Shown here: piece after piece, positions 35,608 through 46,503 of the stretch
Position numbering within the stretch: the stretch's first letter is position 1
Layout: every line of letters starts with the position of its first letter
NCBI RefSeq assembly: GCF_002233675.1
Contig: NZ_NMUQ01000003.1
Span: 445,649 to 509,648, forward strand
Length of the DNA: 64,000 nucleotides
Direction: 5' to 3'
From: Paenibacillus herberti
GTDB taxonomy: Bacteria > Bacillota > Bacilli > Paenibacillales > Paenibacillaceae
Notes under the pieces: model-generated
The model's database searches: none
Told to the model about the DNA's origin: nothing
The model's input: the letters and a program-made list of their open reading frames with translations, nothing else
Made by a program: the position numbers and the translations under genes

Positions 35608-37472
35608 AGCGGATTCGTATCCGCTTGGCGCTGCACTTCACCTACCAGGTCGTGTTGTTATGGGTTTTTATCCTGCTGTTAATCGTACTATCTACGCTGC
35701 TCTCTACGCAGTACTTCGTCAATCGGGATTTGAAGCGGACCTTCTCCTCAGCTGCCCTGGAGAGCATTCAGCTCGACAGCGTTTTTAAGGACGGCAAGGT
35801 TACGGTGAATAAGCGATGGGATAAGCTGCTTATGGACAACGGTTACTGGCTTCAGATTATTGACTACTCCGGCGCTGTCATTTATTCCTCCCCTGCTGAC
35901 AATGAGCTCAAGACCAGTTATGGCGCGGGAGAGCTGCTGCGTATTCGAGAGACGCGGCGAATGGGGCCTTATCATGTTGTTTCCTCTCTGCTGAATGAGA
36001 CCGAAAGTGACGAAAAAGCAGCTTTGTATCTGATGGGGAAGAAGGATAAAGGAGCGAGCCAGCTTGAAACCTGGTTCGGGCAGTATGCGGAAAATGGTGT
36101 TGTACGGGACAGTGGGACGGCTGAGCTGAACAGGCAATTGAACGATGCAGGGAACACGCTGCAAATCGTTAATGGCAAGGGGGAGATTGTTCAGTCGCTT
36201 GGGTCTTCAGGAGCTTCCGACAGCTTCGGAGGTTCTGGTAGCACTCACGGTTCTAATGGTTCCAGTGGTTCCAGTGGCTCGGATAATTCCGGCGACTCTG
36301 GCGGTAAAACGAACTATTCTCCGCTGGAGCTTATATCTATGCGCGCGGAGCCGGGAAACTACCCGGTTGATCTGTCATTCTACTTGGATGAGAGCTCGGA
36401 TTATGTTTGGCTGATCCAGCAAAAGAAGCCATCAGGCGTCTTTGTTTCACAAAGCTTATTTAGAGAAGTGATTGTCGTTCTGGCCATATTCGCCGGCTTG
36501 CTGTTATTGTCTTCGTTGTTTATTTCCATCTGGCATGGTTATCGTTATGGTCAGCCGCTTATGCTGTTCACAAGCTGGTTCGAGCGCATGAGTCAGGGCA
36601 AGTACAGCGAGGCTCTAACGGAAAAAGAGCGCAAAAAAGTGTTCAGGCGAAATGGGAAAATTCGTTTTCGCTACAGATTATATAAAGAGATGATCGCCGG
36701 TTTCTATGAAATGGCGACCAAGCTAGACTCCTCTCAGCGAGAGCTGCGAAGGCTGGAGCAAACTCGGGAGGAATGGATGACCGGTATTTCGCATGATTTG
36801 CGGACTCCTCTATCGACGATTCAGGGCTACGGGCATTTGCTGGAGAGCGGCGAGTTCGCCTGGGACGAGAAGGAGCTCCGTGAAGTAGGCAGGACTATAC
36901 GTGATAAAGGCGACTATATGCTTGGCCTTTTACAGGACTTTTCCCTTACGTTTCAGCTGCGCAATAATACCGTTTCATTCCCGCTGGAGCCTATAGAATG
37001 CAATGAATTCGTTCGTCGAACAGTGCTGCGTTATGTTAATGATGCAACTATCGAGGGAATCGGCTTTGCATACGAGGAATGGGAGCGAGACCTGCTGATT
37101 GCGGGGAGTCCGAAGTGGCTGCAGCGTATGTTAGACAATCTGCTCGTCAATGCGGTTAAGCATAATCCACGGGGGACCCAGGTTACAGTTCGCGTTTTGA
37201 GGCAGGCAACGGAGGCGTTGATTGAAGTGAGCGACGACGGCATCGGTTTGGATGAAGAGACGCAAAGCAAACTGTTTGACCGTTATTACCGGGGCACCAG
37301 CACCGATGAATCAACCGAAGGAGCCGGGCTCGGAATGAGCATCGCCCGTTCTATTGCCATCGCCCACAGCGGGCGAATTAGTGTGAAATCCAATCCAGGC
37401 CAAGGTACGACAGTTGTCGTTGCTATTCCTTTGCAAAAGAGCAGGTCTGCTGACATAGCAGTTGGTGAGTGA
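35604..37472 (+). CDS. Sensor histidine kinase of a two-component system
   Basis: This 622-residue membrane kinase is the partner of the OmpR-type regulator it overlaps. Membrane segments lie at about 14-38 and 288-310, bounding an extracytoplasmic sensor of about 250 residues. Within that sensor a run at residues 199-235 is almost only Gly, Ser, Asp and Asn, a flexible linker of lineage-specific type. After the second segment come a HAMP-like region, HisKA with His397 in GISHDLRTPLSTIQGYGHLL, and HATPase (LLVNAVKHNP, SDDGIGLD, GAGLGMSIARSIAIAHSG). The signal is unknown. Confidence 0.93.
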   Translation: MKRIRIRLALHFTYQVVLLWVFILLLIVLSTLLSTQYFVNRDLKRTFSSAALESIQLDSVFKDGKVTVNKRWDKLLMDNGYWLQIIDYSGAVIYSSPADNELKTSYGAGELLRIRETRRMGPYHVVSSLLNETESDEKAALYLMGKKDKGASQLETWFGQYAENGVVRDSGTAELNRQLNDAGNTLQIVNGKGEIVQSLGSSGASDSFGGSGSTHGSNGSSGSSGSDNSGDSGGKTNYSPLELISMRAEPGNYPVDLSFYLDESSDYVWLIQQKKPSGVFVSQSLFREVIVVLAIFAGLLLLSSLFISIWHGYRYGQPLMLFTSWFERMSQGKYSEALTEKERKKVFRRNGKIRFRYRLYKEMIAGFYEMATKLDSSQRELRRLEQTREEWMTGISHDLRTPLSTIQGYGHLLESGEFAWDEKELREVGRTIRDKGDYMLGLLQDFSLTFQLRNNTVSFPLEPIECNEFVRRTVLRYVNDATIEGIGFAYEEWERDLLIAGSPKWLQRMLDNLLVNAVKHNPRGTQVTVRVLRQATEALIEVSDDGIGLDEETQSKLFDRYYRGTSTDESTEGAGLGMSIARSIAIAHSGRISVKSNPGQGTTVVVAIPLQKSRSADIAVGE

Positions 37473-37551
37473 TTGAAGGAGGGAGGGAGCTGATGCTGAT
37501 TCCGGCCGTACCGTGGCACAGCTAAGCCCCCTTCCTCCGCGTTCCATTCCA

Positions 37552-39170
<1,619 letters not shown>

Positions 39171-39359
39171 CGGCGACATTTGGCACCTTGATGATACAAC
39201 AAGCCGCTCGGCAGAAGTCAACGCCATAAGCGCTGAGTTGTCTTTGATAGGACAAGGTAGCTCGGCAGCTTGTGGTTTTTCTATATCCTACAATCGATCA
39301 CCATCAGGACTGGGTGTGGAATCTATTGCGTTTGCCCAGGTGGTAAGGAGGGTCACGGA

Positions 39360-41279
39360 ATGGAAAGCAGTGAACGGATGGAAGGAAAAGCAGGAATGAA
39401 AGTAAAAGTAGGTGTGAAAGCAGAAGCAGGTATGACTGGCTCTGTAGCACACGGGGGAGGGAACTTTTCCGCTGTTAACAGAGAAGCTATGCTCGGTAGG
39501 CTGGAAACGGAGCAATGGGATCTGCTCGTCATCGGAGGAGGTATTACCGGTGCGGGCATCGCGCTCGACGCCCAGTCGCGAGGAATGCGTGTGGCGCTTG
39601 TGGAAATGCAGGATTTTGCGGCCGGAACTTCCAGTCGATCGACGAAGCTTATCCATGGCGGTCTGCGCTACCTCAAGCAGTTAGAGGTGCGGATGGTCGC
39701 CGAGGTTGGCAGGGAGCGATCCGTAGTTTACGAGAACGGTCCGCATGTGACGACCCCGGAATGGATGCTGCTGCCGATTTACAAAGGAGGTACATTCGGC
39801 AGATGGTCCACCTCGCTTGGTCTGGCGCTGTATGATCGGTTGGCCGGCGTTAAGCTGCGGGAGCGGCGGCGGATGCTGGGAGCTGCCACGACTGCGGAGC
39901 GGGAACCGCTGCTGCGCCGGGAAGGTCTGAAGGGCGGCGGATACTATGTCGAGTACCGTACAGATGATGCCCGGCTGACGATCGAGGTGGTCAAAAAAGC
40001 AGCCGAGCTTGGCGCCCTCGCCGTGAACTATGTCAAGGCGGAGGAGTTGCTTTACGAGGACGGCAGCACCGGGGGCAGTGAGAGGGCCGGTGAGCGGACA
40101 GGGAACGTCCGAAGCAGGGATGCCCATGCTGCCGGAAAAGCTGAACTCAGCGGCCGTGCGGCCAGCGGGCGACGGCTCTGCGGCATCAAGGCTGTCGATA
40201 CGATCAGCGGCAGGAGCTTCATCATGCGTGCACGCCGTATCGTTAATGCGACCGGCCCTTGGGTCGATGGAATCCGCGAGCTGGACGGCTCCCGCAAGGG
40301 CAAAACGCTGCGTCTGACCAAAGGTATCCATCTCGTTTTTGACGGGGCGCGCTTCCCGCTGCGGCAGGCGGTCTATTTTGATACGCCGGACGGGCGGATG
40401 ATGTTCGCCATCCCTCGGGATGGCAAAACTTATGTTGGTACGACCGACACTGACTACCACGGCGATGCGACCCATCCGCGGATGACAGCGGAGGACCGCA
40501 AGTATGTAATAGAGGCGGCAGCTGTTATGTTTCCAAGCCTTGCTTTGACCGAGGCTGACGTAGAGTCGAGTTGGGCAGGTGTCAGACCGTTAATCTACGA
40601 AGAAGGCAAAAGCCCATCAGAAATATCACGGCGGGATGAGATTTTCCACTCGGAATCGGGATTATTCACGATTGCCGGCGGCAAGCTGACCGGCTATCGC
40701 AAGATGGCCGAGACGGTTACGGACCGTGTCGCTGGGGAACTGCAGTCGGAGGGGCTCGGACCGTTCGGCCGCTGTCATACACGGACGATGCCCATCTCCG
40801 GCGGCGATGTCGGCGGAGCAGCCGGGTTCGCTGCGGCAACCGCTGCCGCAGGGGAGCGCGGTCGGCAGCTTGGCCTTGGTGCAATGGAGGCGGAGCGATT
40901 GGCCGTGCGTTATGGGAGTAACGCGGATGCTGTACTGCAACTGCTACCATCCGACGAACGCAATAGGCGCGGAGGCGCATTGCCCGGATCTCTTAGCAGT
41001 CAAGCCGGGCCCGGCACAGTCGCCGGAAGCGGTGAGCTGCCGCGCTCGGTACATGCGGAGCTACTTTACGCCATCCGGCATGAGATGGCAGTCAAGCCGG
41101 CGGATTTTTTGATCCGCCGGACTGGGGCGCTCTTTTTTGACCGGGCAGCCGTGATGAAATGGAAGGAACAAGTCGTCCGCATCATGGCGGAGGAGCTTGG
41201 CAGCTCGGTACGCCAGAAACAGTCTTTCCTTCAGGAGCTTGAAGTGGAGCTAAAGGCGGCCGTTGATCCGATTAACTGA
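39360..41279 (+). CDS. glpD: Glycerol-3-phosphate dehydrogenase (FAD)
   Basis: This membrane-associated enzyme oxidises glycerol 3-phosphate to dihydroxyacetone phosphate and feeds electrons to quinones. The FAD motif DLLVIGGGITGAGIALDAQSRG and AGTSSRSTKLIHGGLRYLKQ, GTTDTDYHGD and YEEGKSPSEISRRDEIF are diagnostic. At 639 residues it is about 80 longer than Bacillus GlpD. The excess is a Lys/Gly/Ala-rich N-terminal extension of about 40 residues, a Gly/Arg/Ser-rich insert near residues 233-265 and another before the C-terminal cap. AAGGAGGG sits before the ATG at 39360. It probably shares control with glpK, although 189 nt separate them. Confidence 0.96.
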   Translation: MESSERMEGKAGMKVKVGVKAEAGMTGSVAHGGGNFSAVNREAMLGRLETEQWDLLVIGGGITGAGIALDAQSRGMRVALVEMQDFAAGTSSRSTKLIHGGLRYLKQLEVRMVAEVGRERSVVYENGPHVTTPEWMLLPIYKGGTFGRWSTSLGLALYDRLAGVKLRERRRMLGAATTAEREPLLRREGLKGGGYYVEYRTDDARLTIEVVKKAAELGALAVNYVKAEELLYEDGSTGGSERAGERTGNVRSRDAHAAGKAELSGRAASGRRLCGIKAVDTISGRSFIMRARRIVNATGPWVDGIRELDGSRKGKTLRLTKGIHLVFDGARFPLRQAVYFDTPDGRMMFAIPRDGKTYVGTTDTDYHGDATHPRMTAEDRKYVIEAAAVMFPSLALTEADVESSWAGVRPLIYEEGKSPSEISRRDEIFHSESGLFTIAGGKLTGYRKMAETVTDRVAGELQSEGLGPFGRCHTRTMPISGGDVGGAAGFAAATAAAGERGRQLGLGAMEAERLAVRYGSNADAVLQLLPSDERNRRGGALPGSLSSQAGPGTVAGSGELPRSVHAELLYAIRHEMAVKPADFLIRRTGALFFDRAAVMKWKEQVVRIMAEELGSSVRQKQSFLQELEVELKAAVDPIN

Positions 41280-41304
41280 TCCAATTAGCTAGTGTTTCGC
41301 ACAT

Positions 41305-41332
41305 AAAAAGAGGCCCGCCTTATAGGCGGGCC
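41305..41332 (-). terminator. Intrinsic terminator, minus strand
   Basis: GGCCCGCC (41312-41319) and GGCGGGCC (41325-41332) form an 8-bp GC stem with a 5-nt loop; on the minus strand it is followed by TCTTTTT. It would end the AraC gene that stops at 41453. The plus side has no T-run, so glpD may lack its own terminator here. Confidence 0.65.
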
Positions 41333-41452
41333 CAGAGAGAATATATGAATAAGGGGGGTCTGAAAGTAAGTATAAGCCGCATAAATGAAGTCTAGCTGAA
41401 GGTAATATTACAAATAGATTACATCTTTGAAAATAAAGTTTCAAAGACCCGA

Positions 41453-42388
41453 CTAGCCCGAATTCGGAGGGAAGCTATGAATAAGCGGAGGCATTGACTC
41501 CGCATATTTTTTAGGTGAAAGCCCTTCCATCTTTTTAAATAACTTGCTGAAGTAGAACAGGTCGGGGATTCCTACCCCATCGGCAATTTCTTTGATCGTA
41601 AACTTATGCAATCGAAGCAATCGCTTTGCCTCCTCGATTCTCAGACCGAGCAAATATTGGGAAACGGATTGTCCTGTCGCTTGTTTGAAAAGAGAGCCAA
41701 AATATTTAGGAGAAAGATTGGCTCTTGCGGCTAACATAGGCAAATCGATTTTTTGCGTGTAATTCTGTTGCATAAATTGAACGGCTTCCAGCATCAAATC
41801 GGCATGGGAATTATGAATTCGTATTCCTTCTTTAGTCGTCAGCTCCTGATGAACAAGCCCTAACAGTCGCAGCAGGGAGGACTTTAGCCAAATATGGGCA
41901 TCGGCTCTCGACTCATTAAAGTGTAAGACCAACTCCTTGAACGCTTCATGAAACGAATGCGTTCGGCTTGGCGTCATACGCTCAGGAATATCCAAGTCCA
42001 TTAATTCAGCATATGGACGGGCTTTTAGCCAATTCACATCTGGAATGATCTCTCCTTGCCTCCGGCCTAGATAGACGGAAGGGGAGAAATCGGTTGATTC
42101 ACCAAGAAACATATAATCGAAGTGGACGGCAAAACAGTGCATCGGCTCCTTTTCGAATACATACATCTCATTCAGCTTATGCGGGCGTATGTACAACAAA
42201 TCTCCCGGCTCCATCGGATACTTATTGTTTTCGATTCTCAGCCAGCCTGATCCGCTGACCACAAATATAAACTCATGATCATAAATATATCGTTCGTGGA
42301 GATGAGCTCCTGGATGAACGACGACCTCGTGAATAAATCTGACATAAGGGGATAACGTTTTGTAGTCGACTCGATAGATGTTGGCCAT
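41453..42388 (-). CDS. AraC family transcriptional regulator
   Basis: This 311-residue regulator has an N-terminal cupin (about 20-110; HLHERYIYDHEFIFVVSGSGWLRIENNKYPMEPGDLLYIRPHKLNEMYV) and a C-terminal double helix-turn-helix (about 205-300; LAARANLSPKYFGSLFKQATGQSVSQYLLGLRIEEAKRLL and EIADGVGIPDLFYFSKLFKKMEGLSPKKY). The ATG at 42388 is favoured because AGGATGTG lies 7 nt before it; a GTG at 42397 is inside that site. It is divergent from the PhyH-NHL gene pair, and the space between contains exact 12-bp direct repeats. It probably activates that pair. Confidence 0.93.
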   Translation of the reverse strand: MANIYRVDYKTLSPYVRFIHEVVVHPGAHLHERYIYDHEFIFVVSGSGWLRIENNKYPMEPGDLLYIRPHKLNEMYVFEKEPMHCFAVHFDYMFLGESTDFSPSVYLGRRQGEIIPDVNWLKARPYAELMDLDIPERMTPSRTHSFHEAFKELVLHFNESRADAHIWLKSSLLRLLGLVHQELTTKEGIRIHNSHADLMLEAVQFMQQNYTQKIDLPMLAARANLSPKYFGSLFKQATGQSVSQYLLGLRIEEAKRLLRLHKFTIKEIADGVGIPDLFYFSKLFKKMEGLSPKKYAESMPPLIHSFPPNSG

Positions 42389-42406
42389 TGCAATCACATC
42401 CTAGTC

Positions 42407-42482
42407 TTCGACTTTATTCTAAGTTGAATTAAACCATTAATCCGAGGTGGCATCAACAAGCATTTTCACATTCGACTTTATT
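42407..42482. promoter_or_regulatory. Exact 12-bp direct repeats between AraC and PhyH genes
   Basis: TTCGACTTTATT occurs at 42407-42418 and again at 42471-42482, 64 bp apart, about six helical turns. Widely spaced direct repeats are typical AraC-family half-sites and could support looping. Confidence 0.5.
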
Positions 42483-42569
42483 ACAAAAACTTCCGAATTC
42501 TCTCCATCCTCCTTTGATTAATCACCTTGTATGATAGGGGCATATCACAAGCCAAGGAGGCTACATTGG

Positions 42570-43370
42570 ATGGGTACCCCTGCAGCACAGATTACCGATG
42601 AACAGGTTTCTTTTTATCGCGAGAATGGATTCGTCAAAGTAGAAAATATGCTTACGGGCGAAGAGCTGGAACAGCTTCGGGAGTATCTGGAGGAAGCGAT
42701 GCAGGAGGATAGCGGCCGTTCTGTAAAGACCGACAAAAATGGTGGCGCTTACTTCCGGGTGTTGAATCAGAAGGTGAACACCTGGAGAGACCATGGCGGA
42801 ATGGGCAAATTCAGCTTTCATGAAAAGTTTGCGAAGGCCGCGCTCGATTTGACCGGGTCCAATGAAATCCGCTTTTTCCATGACCATGGACTTTGGAAAA
42901 TGCCAGGTGATTCTAAACCAACTCCTTGGCATCAAGATACTCCCTATTGGCCGGTCAATGAGGCTGAGCGGGGCATGCTTTCCATCTGGATCGCCTTGGA
43001 TGACGTCAATGAGCAAAACGGCTGCATGGCTTTTGTGCCCAAGTCGCATAAACTCGGGAAGTTAACCGGAATTAACTTTTTGGAGCCTCAAAATATATTC
43101 GATTATGTAGAGGGCGGGCAATTGGACGATCAAAAACCTGTTGTTGTACCGCTTAAAGCAGGCAGCTGTACGTTTCATAACGGATTGACGTTCCACTATG
43201 CACATGCGAATGTGACCGACCGTCCAAGACGCGCATTAGCCATTATTTATATGCCTGATGGGATCACGTATAACGGGAATGGTCATATCGTTACGGAGGG
43301 ATCGAATTTGAAGAAAGATCAGCCATTTAAAGGGCCATTATTCCCGCTGTTGGTGAAGCGCCATGCCTAA
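42570..43370 (+). CDS. Phytanoyl-CoA dioxygenase (PhyH) family protein
   Basis: This 266-residue Fe(II)/2-oxoglutarate-dependent oxygenase shows the HxD half of the facial triad in PTPWHQDTPYWPV (His121, Asp123) and a distal His near residue 209 with Arg218 for 2-oxoglutarate in FHNGLTFHYAHANVTDRPRRAL. Family members hydroxylate very different small molecules (phytanoyl-CoA, ectoine, mitomycin precursors). GGAGG precedes the ATG at 42570. The gene overlaps the next one by 8 nt, so a hydroxylated product may be passed to, or cleaved by, the propeller protein; that is inference. The substrate is unknown. Confidence 0.92.
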   Translation: MGTPAAQITDEQVSFYRENGFVKVENMLTGEELEQLREYLEEAMQEDSGRSVKTDKNGGAYFRVLNQKVNTWRDHGGMGKFSFHEKFAKAALDLTGSNEIRFFHDHGLWKMPGDSKPTPWHQDTPYWPVNEAERGMLSIWIALDDVNEQNGCMAFVPKSHKLGKLTGINFLEPQNIFDYVEGGQLDDQKPVVVPLKAGSCTFHNGLTFHYAHANVTDRPRRALAIIYMPDGITYNGNGHIVTEGSNLKKDQPFKGPLFPLLVKRHA

Positions 43371-44280
43371 TTCAACGATCAGCCTTCATCTCGTGCCGGG
43401 TTGGGCGAAGCTTCCGGAAGACGTTGCGCTCGGATTTACGCATGGTATCGCCGTAGATTCTCAAAAGCGAGTATTTGTTTTCAACATGAGCCAGCATGCT
43501 GTGGCCGTGTTCGATTCCTCGGGACAGTTTTTGCATTCATGGGGAAGCGATTTTGCAGCAGGGGCTCACGGCATGCATCTCCGCAAGGAAGAGGATGGCC
43601 AAGAGTACTTGTACTTAACCGATATTTCACGCCATCTGATCGCTAAGTACACGCTGGATGGGGAAGAAGTATTTACGGTAGGCGTCCCGCCGCTTCCCGA
43701 TCTCTACCCGACGCCGGGGCATTATATGCCGACGGACATCGATGTTGCCCCGAATGGCGATATCTACGTGGTAGATGGATACGGACAGTATGCGGTTCAT
43801 CGTTTTGACCGAACGGGTCGATGGCTGCAGCACTGGGGTGGCAAGGAAGGTGCCGAGCATGTCTTACACGAGCCCCATGGATTAGGGATCGATACCCGTC
43901 CAGAGGAGCCCATCGTATACGTTGCAGACCGACGGAACCAGCGCTTCGTTGCTTTCCAACTCGATGGCACCTTTATTGAAACTTATAGCGGTGATTTCCT
44001 GCTTCCTTGCGACTTGGTTCCCTTTGGTAAAGACGGATTTATCCTGCCGGACCTGAACGGCCGAATTACGATTACGGACGGCAGCTTCCAGCATTCCGCG
44101 CATACGGGCGAAAACCCCTCCATTTGGCAAGTTCCTGGATGGCCCGGCATCCCCCCGGACAATTGGGTGGACGGACGTTTCATCTCTCCGCATGGTTTAT
44201 GTGTAGACGATGACTGTGTGTTTGTAGTTGAATGGGTGCCGCAGGGCCGAATTACGAAGTGGGAAGTAAGATGGAACTAG
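43363..44280 (+). CDS. NHL-repeat six-bladed beta-propeller protein
   Basis: This 305-residue protein is built of NHL-type blades: GFTHGIAVDSQKRVFVFNMSQHAVAVFDSSGQFLHSWG, YMPTDIDVAPNGDIYVVDGYGQYAVHRFDRTGRWLQHWGG, HEPHGLGIDTRPEEPIVYVADRRNQRFVAF and FISPHGLCVDDDCVFVVEWVPQGRITKW. The fold matches the lyase half of peptidylglycine alpha-amidating enzymes and many sugar-lactone propellers. No signal peptide is seen, so it is cytoplasmic. It overlaps the PhyH gene and ends in a terminator. In amidating enzymes an oxygenase hydroxylates and a propeller lyase cleaves; the pairing here is a formal parallel with a different oxygenase. Confidence 0.85.
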   Translation: MPNSTISLHLVPGWAKLPEDVALGFTHGIAVDSQKRVFVFNMSQHAVAVFDSSGQFLHSWGSDFAAGAHGMHLRKEEDGQEYLYLTDISRHLIAKYTLDGEEVFTVGVPPLPDLYPTPGHYMPTDIDVAPNGDIYVVDGYGQYAVHRFDRTGRWLQHWGGKEGAEHVLHEPHGLGIDTRPEEPIVYVADRRNQRFVAFQLDGTFIETYSGDFLLPCDLVPFGKDGFILPDLNGRITITDGSFQHSAHTGENPSIWQVPGWPGIPPDNWVDGRFISPHGLCVDDDCVFVVEWVPQGRITKWEVRWN

Positions 44281-44295
44281 TTATATAAGACTGCC

Positions 44296-44325
44296 AAGAC
44301 TGCCAGATGACTCTGGCAGTCTTTT
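44296..44325 (+). terminator. Intrinsic terminator after the NHL gene
   Basis: AAGACTGCCAGA pairs with TCTGGCAGTCTT, followed by TTTTGT. Confidence 0.88.
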
Positions 44326-44425
44326 TGTCGTTCTCCCAGATTGTCAAACTGGTGTAACACAACCTGATTAGACTTATCCTATGTGATCGGAAACGAGCCA
44401 TGGAGAGATGGAGGCAAGATGAATT

Positions 44426-45406
44426 ATGGATAAAACGATTTTAGTGACCGGCGGTACAGGCTCATGGGGAGTGGAGCTGGTCAAACAGCTGTTGCTGACA
44501 CAACCGAAGGAAATTCGCATTTTCTCTAGAAACGAATCGCTTCAAGTACAAATGCATCGCGAAATTGGTGACCCTAGGCTGCAATTCGTGATTGGCGATA
44601 TCCGGGATAAATCGGAATTAATGATGGCTTGTTCCGATGTAGACGAAGTCTATCATTTGGCGGCGCTTAAACATGTCCCAATTTGTGAAGAACAGCCGGA
44701 GAGCGCACTTAAGACAAACGTAATGGGGACGCAAAATGTGATTGATGCTGCCATGGAAAGCGGCGTGCGGAAAGTCATGTATGTATCTACGGACAAAGCT
44801 TCTAATCCTAATAGTACCTACGGCATGACTAAAGCATTGGGTGAAAAGCTTATTTTATCCGCCAATGTTAGGTCGGCTGGAACTACATTTGCGTGTTTCA
44901 GAAGCGGCAATGTGCTCGGTTCCGCCGGAAGTGTCATTCCTTTGTTCCAGCGGCAGCTCAAGGAAGGCCATGATCTTACTGTGACCGATCCCGGAATGAC
45001 GAGGTTTTTCCTAACCTTGGGCAATGCGGTTCAAATATTGCAGGTAGCTATGGAGAGCAGCCAAGGTGGAGAAATCTATATCCCGAAAATGGGAGCATGC
45101 AATATTTCTGATCTAGCTCGGGTGATGATTGAATACTCCGGCTCCAGCATCGCCAATATCCGATATGTAGGTATTCGTCCAGGAGAGAAGCTGCATGAAA
45201 CGTTGATCACGGAAACGGAAAGTAATCATGTTGTTGATCAAGATGAGCGATATTTTGTCATTATGCCCCCGTGTTCAAGCGGTGAACAGACAGTGGATGA
45301 TGGACAACGCAGTGAGCTGGCCCGGCGAGGGTATCATTCGGACGATTGGAAGATGTCGCAGGAAGAGATCGGACAGTTGCTTCATCAAGGTGGGTTTTTA
45401 GCATGA
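44426..45406 (+). CDS. SDR-family nucleotide-sugar dehydratase/epimerase (PseB/CapD-like)
   Basis: This 326-residue extended SDR belongs to the polysaccharide-biosynthesis branch (Polysacc_synt_2). The NAD loop TGGTGSWG (residues 8-15), DEVYHLAALKHVPICEEQPESALKTNVMGTQNVI, the STDKASNP box and the YxxxK pair Tyr132/Lys136 (TYGMTK) are those of UDP-GlcNAc 4,6-dehydratases and 5-epimerases such as PseB, CapD and FlaA1. It lacks the membrane part of large CapD proteins. The product is probably a modified UDP-HexNAc for a surface glycan. It overlaps the MurG-like glycosyltransferase gene by 4 nt (ATGA), a tight coupling of sugar donor and transferase. Confidence 0.9.
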   Translation: MDKTILVTGGTGSWGVELVKQLLLTQPKEIRIFSRNESLQVQMHREIGDPRLQFVIGDIRDKSELMMACSDVDEVYHLAALKHVPICEEQPESALKTNVMGTQNVIDAAMESGVRKVMYVSTDKASNPNSTYGMTKALGEKLILSANVRSAGTTFACFRSGNVLGSAGSVIPLFQRQLKEGHDLTVTDPGMTRFFLTLGNAVQILQVAMESSQGGEIYIPKMGACNISDLARVMIEYSGSSIANIRYVGIRPGEKLHETLITETESNHVVDQDERYFVIMPPCSSGEQTVDDGQRSELARRGYHSDDWKMSQEEIGQLLHQGGFLA

Positions 45407-46503
45407 AACGAAAAATAGTCCTTACGGGAGGCGGTTCGGCCGGACATGTAACGCCGAATCTTGTCTTGATCCAGCGATTATTGGAAGAAGGCTGGGAAAT
45501 CCATTATATTGGCTCCAAGCATGGAATCGAGCGTCAATTGGTCGGTGGGCTTGATGCGGTCCAATACCATTCGGTTTCCACGGGAAAGCTGAGACGATAC
45601 TGGTCTTGGGAAAATGTATCGGATTTTTTCAAGCTTACACTCGGCATCTTACAAGCGATATTCCTTATGTTGCGGATCAAGCCGGACGCTATGTTTTCCT
45701 TGGGAGGTTTTGTGGCGGTTCCAGTTGTTATTGGCGCCCGCTACAAAAGGGTCCCGATTCTTATTTTCGAGCCTGATCTGTATCCGGGTCTAGCCAATCG
45801 GATTTCTAGCCGTTTTGCCCGAGTTATAGGTACGACCTTTGCGGGAACGTCTCAGATTTACTGGATCAACGATAACAGGACCATGCATATAGGACCTATT
45901 TTAAGAGAGGAACTGAAGCTGGGGAGCAGGGCGAGAGGCATTCAGCGACGCGGATTTGACGACGACAAGCCTATTGTTCTTATTATGGGAGGCAGCCAAG
46001 GTGCGGAACGAATTAATCGTATCGTCAGAGAAGCACTGCCTGAACTGTTGATGAGCTATCAGGTCGTTCATATTTGCGGGGTCGGTAAAATGGATCCTTC
46101 CTACGATCGGTTTTCAGGTTATATACAGCTTGAATATGCCCATGCTGAGCTTCCCGATCTGATGGCAATGGCGGATATGGTTGTTTCGCGGGCCGGCTCC
46201 AATGCGATTCATGAATGGCTGCATTTACGAAAGCCTATGCTCCTTATTCCACATGTGATCGGCGGTGCACGGACAGGCCAACTGCTGAACGCACACCATT
46301 TTCAAAACGCGGGATACGCTGAGCTTCTATATGAGGAAGAGCTGACAAAAGCGGCATTTCTGAGCGCGGTAGACGCCGTTTATCGTGACCGGAAATTATA
46401 TTCGGCCCGTATGAGTAGGCACGAGACGGATGGGGCTGCTGAAAAAGTGATGAGATTAATCGACAAAGAAGCTCGTTCGCAAAAGGCTGGGGCAACTATA
46501 TGA
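45403..46503 (+). CDS. MurG-like glycosyltransferase (GT28 family)
   Basis: This 366-residue protein has the full two-Rossmann plan of MurG, the enzyme that adds GlcNAc to lipid I. GGGSAGHVTP (residues 9-18), the FSLGGFVAVPVVIGARYKRVPILIFEPDLYPGLANR segment and IMGGSQGAERINRIV match, but the acceptor-site HEQN of true MurG reads FEPD and the donor-site region reads VVSRAGSNAIHEWLHLRKPMLLIPH. So it is a paralogue, not the essential cell-wall enzyme: the dcw cluster is not here and its partner is a nucleotide-sugar SDR. It probably transfers a modified HexNAc to a polyprenyl-linked or other acceptor. AAGGTGGG precedes the ATG. Confidence 0.85.
   Translation: MKRKIVLTGGGSAGHVTPNLVLIQRLLEEGWEIHYIGSKHGIERQLVGGLDAVQYHSVSTGKLRRYWSWENVSDFFKLTLGILQAIFLMLRIKPDAMFSLGGFVAVPVVIGARYKRVPILIFEPDLYPGLANRISSRFARVIGTTFAGTSQIYWINDNRTMHIGPILREELKLGSRARGIQRRGFDDDKPIVLIMGGSQGAERINRIVREALPELLMSYQVVHICGVGKMDPSYDRFSGYIQLEYAHAELPDLMAMADMVVSRAGSNAIHEWLHLRKPMLLIPHVIGGARTGQLLNAHHFQNAGYAELLYEEELTKAAFLSAVDAVYRDRKLYSARMSRHETDGAAEKVMRLIDKEARSQKAGATI

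Noticed and set aside
45403-46503. True murG of the dcw cluster
   Set aside because: No other division or cell-wall gene is adjacent, the HEQN acceptor motif is changed to FEPD and the partner is a nucleotide-sugar SDR.
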